NCBI GenBank assembly: GCA_029718625.1
Contig: CM056395.1
Span: forward strand, 21,165,416 to 21,229,415
DNA from: Synaphobranchus kaupii
Lineage: Eukaryota; Chordata; Actinopteri; Anguilliformes; Synaphobranchidae
DNA length: 64,000 nt
Direction of reading: 5' to 3'
The position numbers and the translations under genes are program-made. Of this stretch, positions 57,501 to 64,000 are shown piece after piece (positions within the stretch are counted from its first letter, which is position 1; each line of letters begins with the position of its first letter). The notes beneath the pieces were generated by a model that did no database searches, was not told the origin of the DNA, and saw nothing but the letters and a program-made list of their open reading frames with translations.

Positions 57501-60500
57501 AATGTTGGTAATATTGCTTTATGAGCTATTTATTTGAACACTCTCACAATTCCCCATTCTTTTTTTCCCAAGCATCGCCCACGTACACAGTTTCGTTTAC
57601 AGTAAATTCTCAGTAGAACGCTACCTGTGGTTTGAAAGAGCTGGACGTGGACTCCAGCACACTCACCAGACTCACGATGACGGACTCCTTTTCCGTCAGC
57701 TGCGTCTGCAGCTGCGCATGCTGGCTGCGCAGATCCTCCAGCTCCGCCCTCAACTGGCCCAGCTCCTCCCCCTGGAGCCCATTTAGCTGGGCTCCTTCGC
57801 CCTGGCCAATCGGCTGCTGGCTGTCATTACCTGAACACCAAAACCTCATTACCTAACACCAAAACCACACTTCAAAACCTTTTAGCGCACGCGGAACTAA
57901 TAACATGGCCCATGATTTGTCACGGTACTTCTTTTGCACCAATCACTGGTTGTGTTATCAGTTTTGCGTGTGCTAAACGGTTTAGCACATGATAAGGGCC
58001 TTAGTAAATCAGGCACTTAAATCTTTTAGCTACAAAACAGACCAATGAAAACTTACTTGCGAAAATGTAAAACAAGGGTTCTCAGCCCAGGTCCTGGAAA
58101 GCTGCTGAGTCTGCTGGAATTTGTTGTTACTCAGCGTTTAATTTATCAATTATTAGTGTTACCTCGCAGCGCGAGGGGACACTGCAGCCCTTCCGGATGG
58201 GGTTGAGGACCCCTGAGGTAAAGGAAGGCATAATGAGAGTACTCCACCTAGCTTCAGCTTGAGGATGCTGTACTGGTCTCTGTGCTGCTGAATCTGGGCC
58301 AGCTGCTGTGCAATTGTGGCCTGCAGCTGCTCGTTTCTGGAGGTCATGGAAGACACCTGCTCCTTGAGCTCGTTTACCTGCGTGTCCTGTGAGAACAAAC
58401 ACAATTGAGCGCGCGAGGCACCGGTCCGCAGAGGAAGCACTGCGTGAGAGGGGCTTAAACTTCAGGAACAGAATCCTGCGTGAGAGGGGCTTAAACTGCA
58501 GGAACAGAATCCTGCGTGAGAGGGGCTTAAACTTCAGGAACAGAATCCTGCGTGAGAGGGGCTTAAACTGCAGGAACAGAATCCTCCTGCATGAGAGGGG
58601 CTTAAACTGCAGGAACAGAATCCTGCGTGAGAGGAGCTTAAACTGCAGGAACAGAATCCTGCGTGAGAGGGGCTTAAACTGCAGGAACAGAATCCTGCGT
58701 GAGAGGGGCTTAAACTGCAGGAACAGAATCCTGCGTGAGAGGGGCTTAAACTGCAGGAACAGAATCCTGCGTGAGAGGGGCTTAAACTGCAGGAACAGAA
58801 TCCTGCGTGAGAGGGGCTTAAACTGCAGGAACAGAATCCTGCGTGAGAGGGGCTTAAACTGCAGGAACAGAATCCTGCGTGAGAGGGGCTTAAACTGCAG
58901 GAACAGAATCCACCGAGCGAGAGGGTACCTGCTCCCTGATCAGGTCCTTGTACTGCGTGACGATGCTGTCGTGCTGCTCCAGAGTCTTCCTCACTTCTTC
59001 CTCTTTCTTCTCCTCCTCGCTGGACTTGTGTACAGCTTTGGTAATAACACCTGCAGGACCAACATGTGCGCATCCACACACACACACACGCACACACAAG
59101 CAAACACAAAAACACAAACACACACACACACAGCACATCAGGACCAGATAAACTCCTCACGATACATACCTTTAAACTTCATCTCACAAAAACACTGAAC
59201 ACATCATACATTTGAAATCAGGCTCTCCTGAATATTACCTTAATATCAAGTTTTATATCTGTTCAAGAATGAAAGCTACATCACATCCTGATGTAAGACT
59301 GGGGGTTGCAGGGTGACTGAGACAGGTAAAAAGTAAAGGTAATTTATAGTGTGACTGGAGGCAGGTGAGAGGCGTGGTGCTGACCCTCCAGCTCTTTAAC
59401 CAGCTTTGTGAATTCGTGGTCGAACAGCATCTGCTCTGGACTGGGGAAGACGGGCTGGGGCTTCTGTGCGGCGCGAGAGTACAGCTCGTGTTTGTTAATG
59501 AAGCTCAGCTTCTCCACAAAGTTCTCCTTCCCGATCCTCTTCTCTATCAGCTGCTTCAGCTTCTCCCTGCGGACGGCGAGCAGAAACACACCACGCTCAG
59601 CTTCAGGGGGAAAAGAAACACCTGACGACACCACCCGTCCCGCGTGCCACGGGACTACAACTCCCATAATGCCCTGCAAATTCCTGTCCCCCCTCAGCTG
59701 TGACATACACTGGGCTGAAGCAATAACTGCTGAAAATAAAGCGTGAGGCTATCTTCCAGATGAGAGTGGAAGTGCCGTGGGTCTTAGAATGAATAGTTAA
59801 CTTGAGTCGACATGAAATTAGCTGTTAAAATGCATGTGAATTTTTTTTTAAACGACGGAAGTTAAGCACAAGCTTCATTTTATATCTTCAGTTGAAATGA
59901 AAAGTAAAATTGTTGCAGTCAGTAAAAAAACCACGAGAAAAAAAGATTCAGTGCGTACTCCGGTCGGACTCAGATGCCTATAAAAAAATATATTTATTGC
60001 TGATAAAAAAATATATATTGGAAAAAAAGAAAAGGTGCAAATGCAGAGTGCTTTACAGAGCAAACATTTCAGCTACATGTTTCTTCAGTGTTCAGAAAGA
60101 TGCGTCAAATGGTTCACATAAAGGATAAATCAATCACTGAGGAGATAACATACGGGTGAGATAATTAAAGGACCACATTTTTTTAAAGTCACAAAATTGA
60201 TTTCTGACCACTGAAGAAAGCATGTAGCTGCGTGTGTGGAGTGTGTGTGGTGTGGAACGGGTGTAGCGTGGAGCCGGCGTAGCGTGGAGCCGGTGCGCTG
60301 TGGAGCGGGTGGAGGAAGCCGTACTTGGTGTAGTTCTCCAGGGAGTTGTCGTTGTAGTAGATGCAGATTCCCAGCAGGAGAGCGCAAAGGCCCTGCACCA
60401 GCCGCTCATCCTCGCCCAGGTTCTCAGAGATCTGGCCCGTCAGCTGCAAGAAGCACGCTAAGGAACCACGTTTACAGGCTCTATACAGACCAACCTGATA

Positions 60501-61678
60501 CTCAGCTCCATATCATCCTGAGGCACGGCAAACAAATGATGTAACAAAACAAATAACAAAACATGTTGCAGTGATTATTGTCATTGAAATGCGCTGTAGG
60601 TTTCAGCATAGTCATGAACTCACTCCTATCAGTGTCTAGAGATTAAGACCAGAGACTCATGTCCCCTGCAGGTGACGAAAATTGCCGGGTCTCAGGAGGA
60701 CATTCTTAACATTGATCTGTCCCCTCTACCGTTGCAGAGAAAATATTCCAATTTTATGCATTTCATGAACATTCACTATTCAAGGTCAATACTTATGCCA
60801 ACGGATGTTTGTTTCGTCTTCACGATTATCCATAATCTGTAATACACTGCCTGGCCAAAAAAACAGTCGCCGTTACACCCGCCATGCATAGTGCCCATGT
60901 ACAAGCCTCTGGAGGCAGTGTTATGATCTGGGGTTGCTTCAATTGGTCAGGTCTAGGCTCAGCAACGTTATGCAGCAATAAAATGAAGTCAGCTGAGTAC
61001 ATGAATGTACTGAATGACCAGGTTATCCCATCAATGGGCGACAATGCCAAGATTCATCGGGCTCAAATTGTGAAAGAGTGGTTCAGGGAGCATGAGGAAT
61101 CATTTTCACACATGAATTGGCCACCAGAGTCCTGACCTTAACCCCATTGAAAGTCTTTGGGATGTGCTGGAGAAGACTTTACGGAGTGGTTCGACTCTCC
61201 TGTCGTCAATACAAGATCTCAGCCAAAACTGGATGCAACTCTGGACAGAAATAAATGTTGTGACGTTGCATAAGGTTTTTGAAACAATGCCACGACGAAT
61301 GCGCACCGCAATCAAAGCCAAAGGCGGTCCTACAAAATATTAGAGTGTGCAACTTTTTTTTTTGGCCAGGCAGTGTACATATTTGTATTCTTTATCGCTG
61401 AAGTTTAAACAGCTTAGTTATAGAGTATAATATTTTCATTTATTCTCTTTGTTAATCATACGTCACAATATATAATAATATGAATAATAGTAACTAATAA
61501 TATTTCATTACAAACACTTAGCAGCACTGATCCCTGTGTGTGAGAGACTCATCGCGCAGAAGGATACGAAGGGGATGTTTTCCTGGTTGTGGAGGAAATG
61601 AGTAACGGCGATGGGGCAGCTGCTGATCCACGTGCACAGGAGAATGAGCAGCCCCACCCTCGTCTGCACCTTACTGCC
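54550..61678 (-). CDS. uso1: General vesicular transport factor p115, C-terminal 11 exons (partial)
   Basis: p115 tethers transport vesicles at the ER-Golgi intermediate compartment and Golgi, working with Rab1, GM130 and SNAREs. Exons in order: 61568-61678, 60325-60443, 59385-59566, 58929-59050, 58248-58386, 57625-57830, 57283-57339, 56913-57008, 56025-56123, 54988-55203, 54550-54672. All phases join to 489 codons plus stop, about the second half of the protein. The first three exons finish the armadillo-type head ([58 protein letters not shown]). Then come heptad coiled coils ([52 protein letters not shown]) and a 40-residue Asp/Glu-rich tail, the GM130/giantin-binding region in mammals. 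Exon 56025-56123 has a weak donor (GTCTGA) and 61568-61678 uses GTATCC. The head start lies off the right edge. Confidence 0.95.
55422..55600. repeat. Dispersed fish repeat in a uso1 intron
   Basis: Begins GGGGTGTCAAACTCCAGTCC and contains GCTGGCTGAAAGGAAACCAG. It is related to the fragments near 19030, 24070 and 58080. Confidence 0.6.
55766..55959. mobile_element. Palindromic MITE, second copy
   Basis: Terminal repeats CAGAGGTGGAAATCCAGGGG and complement, inner block AAGTAAAAGTCCTCCCCAGT. Same family as 27580-27762. It ends about 65 bp from exon 56025-56123. Confidence 0.75.
56372..56600. mobile_element. Tc1-related MITE (TATTTGGACAGTGACAC type)
   Basis: Starts CAGTCCAGAAGTATTTGGAC and contains AGCACATTGGATTTGAAATG and CAGCTTTAATTTGAGGG. 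It lies in the intron between uso1 exons 56913-57008 and 56025-56123. Confidence 0.65.
58436..58914. repeat. 36-bp minisatellite nearly filling a uso1 intron
   Basis: Thirteen units containing GAGAGGGGCTTAAACTGCAG and GAACAGAATCCTGC. The array starts about 15 bases after the donor of exon 58929-59050 and ends about 50 bases before the acceptor of exon 58248-58386. On the gene strand each unit reads TTCTGTTCCTGCAG, an acceptor-like string. Open frames of over 200 codons on both strands are artefacts. Confidence 0.95.
60845..61375 (+). mobile_element. Tc1-like transposon, second deleted copy
   Basis: TA-flanked, with ends CACTGCCTGGCCAAAAAA and complement. It keeps the same C-terminal transposase portion as 141-604 plus the last part ([28 protein letters not shown]). 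It has lost the residues just before the second catalytic Asp (MGDNAK instead of [10 protein letters not shown]). It lies in a uso1 intron, antisense to the gene. Confidence 0.85.
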
Positions 61679-62550
61679 CTGCAAAACAAACATTTGTTTA
61701 CACCTTACTGCCCTGCAAAACAAACATCCGTTTACACCTTACTGCACTGCAAAACAAACATTTGTTTACATCTTACTGCCCTGCAAAACAAACATCCGTT
61801 TACACCTTACTGCCCTGCAAAACAAACATCTGTTTACACCTTACTGCCCTGCAAAAAAAAACATACGTTTACACCTTACTGCACTGCAAAACAAACATTT
61901 GTTTACATCTTACTGCCCTGCAAAACAAACATCCGTTTACACCTTACTGCCCTGCAAAACAAACATCTGTTTACACCTTACTGCCCTGCAAAAAAACATC
62001 CGTTTACACCTTACTGCCCTGCAAAACAAACATTTGCTTACACCTTACTGCCCTGCAAAACAAACATTTGTTTACATCTTACTGCCCTGCAAAACAAACA
62101 TCTGTTTACACCTTACTGCCCTGCAAAAAAAACATCCGTTTACACCTTACTGCCCTGCAAAACAAACATTTGTTTACATCTTACTGCCCTGCAAAACAAA
62201 CATCTGTTTACACCTTACTGCCCTGCAAAACAAACATCTGTTTACACCTTACTGCCCTGCAAAACAAACATCCGTTTACACCTTACTGCCCTGCAAAACA
62301 AACATCTGTTTACACCTTACTGCCCTGCAAAAAAAACATCCGTTTACACCTTACTGCCCTGCAAAACAAACATCTGTTTACACCTTACTGCCCTGCAAAA
62401 CAAACATCCGTTTACACCTTACTGCCCTGCAAAACAAACATTTGTTTACATATTACTGCCCTGCAAAACAAACATCCGATTACACATTACTATCCTACAA
62501 AACAAACATCTGCTTGCACATTACTGTGCTACAAAGCAAATATGCACCTA
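61671..62550. repeat. 34-bp minisatellite made of a uso1 splice acceptor
   Basis: About 26 units, the last two degenerate. On the gene strand each reads TTTGTTTTGCAG, then GGCAGTAAGGTG, then TAAACNNATG. The unit nearest the gene is the true acceptor and first 8-12 bases of exon 61568-61678. Thirty-four is not a multiple of three, so all three plus frames stay open for 280-340 codons, but those are artefacts. Variants include TGCAGTAAGGTG and GGCAGTAAGATG. Confidence 0.95.
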
Positions 62551-62579
62551 TCCACTACATCTTTGGTGAGTACATTCAT

Positions 62580-63720
62580 GTTTACCACTGTGGAAAAATA
62601 AGAGGAATGGTAATTGAGGGCTGATATTTTTCAGCTCACTGGCTCCGCCAAATGGTCAATAGGGGCAAGTGCACACTGCCCCACTCACTGGTAGGGTCGG
62701 GATCGCCTGTAAGTTGTAAACTAATTTTCTAGAAATAAAACCTAGATCGGCTCCTTTTTCAGGGTAAGCATCAGTACAGGACACTGCAGAGGGTGAGTGG
62801 TGTGCTCTGGTGGAAAAGACTACAGTGTGCCATTATTTCTGGATGCAGAAAAACATTTTGGCTGACTAAGTGGACCCCTACTTGCGTGCGACTGGCTTGA
62901 CCACCTATAGAGAGTGCAATACCAGAGGTGAAGGCATGCTCTGAAACAGAGTTTTGCGTTTTATCTTCTATTGCACAAAGCCAAAACGCCTGTGGCTCAC
63001 TTTCTGTCCAACCACACTACTCACAGATAAACAGACAGGTAAATTAGAGGGGCTAGGTACCTACAGGTGAATTAGAGGGCTAGGTACTTACAGGTGAAGG
63101 GGAGGGCTAGGTACTGACACTTGACAGATGGGCTATGTCTTCATCAAAGAAGCAATACACATTACAAATCAAATACTGCGATCGAAAACTTTTAAACACT
63201 GCACACCCATTAGCAATTAATATGGTTATTTTCAAACCGCAAGAATAATTTTAGCAAATAATATCCTTAGTAACCATGCAATGCTTTTAATTGAATCAGA
63301 TCATTACAATTGAACTATTTTGTTCATTCCACCTGCCTGTCTCGTTCTAAGAACTCCACAATCTCCACAAGGGAAAAACTTTCACCACCCTAAAGGGTAA
63401 AGTGATGTATTAGATATGAAAATATTGTTTAATGTCACACAACTTAAGGCTTACTTCTATATTCATGAATTCCACAATCACCCGGTAACATGTGCAGACT
63501 ATAGCCACGCTACGTTGAGTGCAGACTGGATAACAAACTTGATAACAAACCTTTTCATCGCTTTGCGGTCTGGAGCAGATTACAGCTAAACATGGCTGCT
63601 ATGCTCACATGGACTGCACAATCTTGTAGCTTTTTGCAGAGTTATTGACTGTAACAATGTACACACATCCATGTGGGAGTTCATAGCCTATAACATTAAG
63701 GTACCAAGTCCTGCTAATTG
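62580..63720. other. uso1 intron, no exon identified
   Basis: The preceding uso1 exon should encode the segment before GSKVQTR but no match is seen, so it lies off the right edge. Near 63040-63100 the phrase GAATTAGAGGGCTAGGTAC is repeated. A short frame at about 63337-63393 between AG and GT-like sites is noted among rejected items. Confidence 0.5.
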
Positions 63721-63726
63721 CTCTTA

Positions 63727-63788
63727 GGCGGCAGTGTAGTATAATGGTTAAGGAACTGGACTGCAGGTTCGATTCCCAGGTAGGACAC
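63727..63788 (+). mobile_element. SINE head, truncated
   Basis: GGCGGCAGTGTAGTATAATGG followed by GCAGGTTCGATTCCCAGG: the A-box and B-box part of the tRNA-derived SINE also seen at 20103 and 28753. The tail is absent. Confidence 0.75.
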
Positions 63789-63851
63789 CCCCGATGGAAA
63801 AAAAATATGCTGCAGCATATTGTAAATATATCAAAATTATCTTCACAATAT

Positions 63852-64000
63852 TAGGGGTGTCACGATTCTCCAAATCCGCGATTCGATTTTCGATTTTAAG
63901 GTCACGATTCGATTCTCGATTTTTTTTTTCAGCACAATTTTTTTCCCCAGCACTATAGTCTAACTAATAGCTATGCCATTGTTAGACTATCAAGTCTTGA
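63852..64000 (+). mobile_element. Start of a dispersed DNA repeat (hAT-like end), cut by the window edge
   Basis: Begins AGGGGTGTCACGATTCTCC and then repeats CGATTCGATTTTCGATTTT. Such ends are common on fish hAT-type elements, but only one end is visible, so the class is tentative. Confidence 0.4.

Noticed and set aside
58389..59198. Open frames with repeated [12 protein letters not shown] (plus) or [12 protein letters not shown] (minus)
   Set aside because: 36-bp intronic minisatellite; the length is a multiple of three, which keeps frames open. Real uso1 exons lie on both sides.
61589..62624. Three overlapping plus-strand frames of 279-337 codons with a [16 protein letters not shown] repeat
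   Set aside because: Translation of the 34-bp acceptor array; antisense to uso1 and present in all three frames.
63337..63393. Possible minus-strand exon reading GGESFSLVEIVEFLERDRQ between AG and GT
   Set aside because: It does not match the expected preceding segment of p115 or any family I recognise, and it is short enough to be chance.

Overview
This is a eukaryotic window and almost certainly teleost fish nuclear DNA. Exons are short with GT/AG junctions. The repeats are TA-flanked Tc1/mariner elements, tRNA-derived SINEs with an L2-type tail, an L2-clade LINE 3' end, PIF/Harbinger-like elements and very long (GT)n, (GA)n and minisatellite arrays. The protein-coding exons match vertebrate families. 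There are no operons, phage genes or CRISPR arrays. One 500-base assembly gap lies at 43566-44065. No transcript data were available, so all exon models are read by eye from protein-family similarity plus splice phase.

Layout. (1) 693-4081, minus strand: the first six coding exons of mtmr7, a myotubularin-family phosphoinositide phosphatase; the rest lies off the left edge. A truncated Tc1 copy sits in the intron at the edge. (2) 4.1-11.9 kb: no convincing gene, but a foldback element, an internally deleted Tc1 element and simple repeats. (3) 11980-12852, plus strand: a single-exon membrane protein with a Ser/Thr-rich ectodomain, one membrane segment and a very acidic tail, read as ptprcap (CD45-associated protein). 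(4) 24685-14543, minus strand: a complete 15-exon rps6kb2 (S6 kinase 2), 464 codons plus stop, with several introns made mostly of minisatellites. ptprcap and rps6kb2 are tail to tail, as in mammals. (5) 29.2-51.4 kb, plus strand: a probable single-V-domain immune receptor. Its V exon (29260-29601) and its hinge/transmembrane exon (50998-51191) share intron phase but are separated by about 21 kb of repeats. (6) That 21 kb holds a giant inverted repeat with arms of about 4.35 kb (about 29.68-34.03 and 39.19-43.56 kb). Its centre is occupied by two TA-flanked elements; removing them leaves a perfect spacerless palindrome. Three 975-bp PIF/Harbinger-like elements and an L2 LINE fragment follow. 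(7) 61678-54550, minus strand: the last 11 coding exons of uso1 (p115 vesicle tether), encoding the end of the globular head, the coiled coils and the acidic tail; the start lies off the right edge.

The genes are not a functional cluster. ptprcap and rps6kb2 are old neighbours, while mtmr7 and uso1 appear to be separate syntenic blocks.

Most notable observations: a 34-bp minisatellite in a uso1 intron is a tandem amplification of that intron's own 3' splice site, giving over 20 decoy acceptors, each followed in frame by a stop. The giant palindrome has been invaded exactly at its dyad centre. rps6kb2 carries a duplicated piece of its activation-loop exon and its donor, differing only at synonymous positions.
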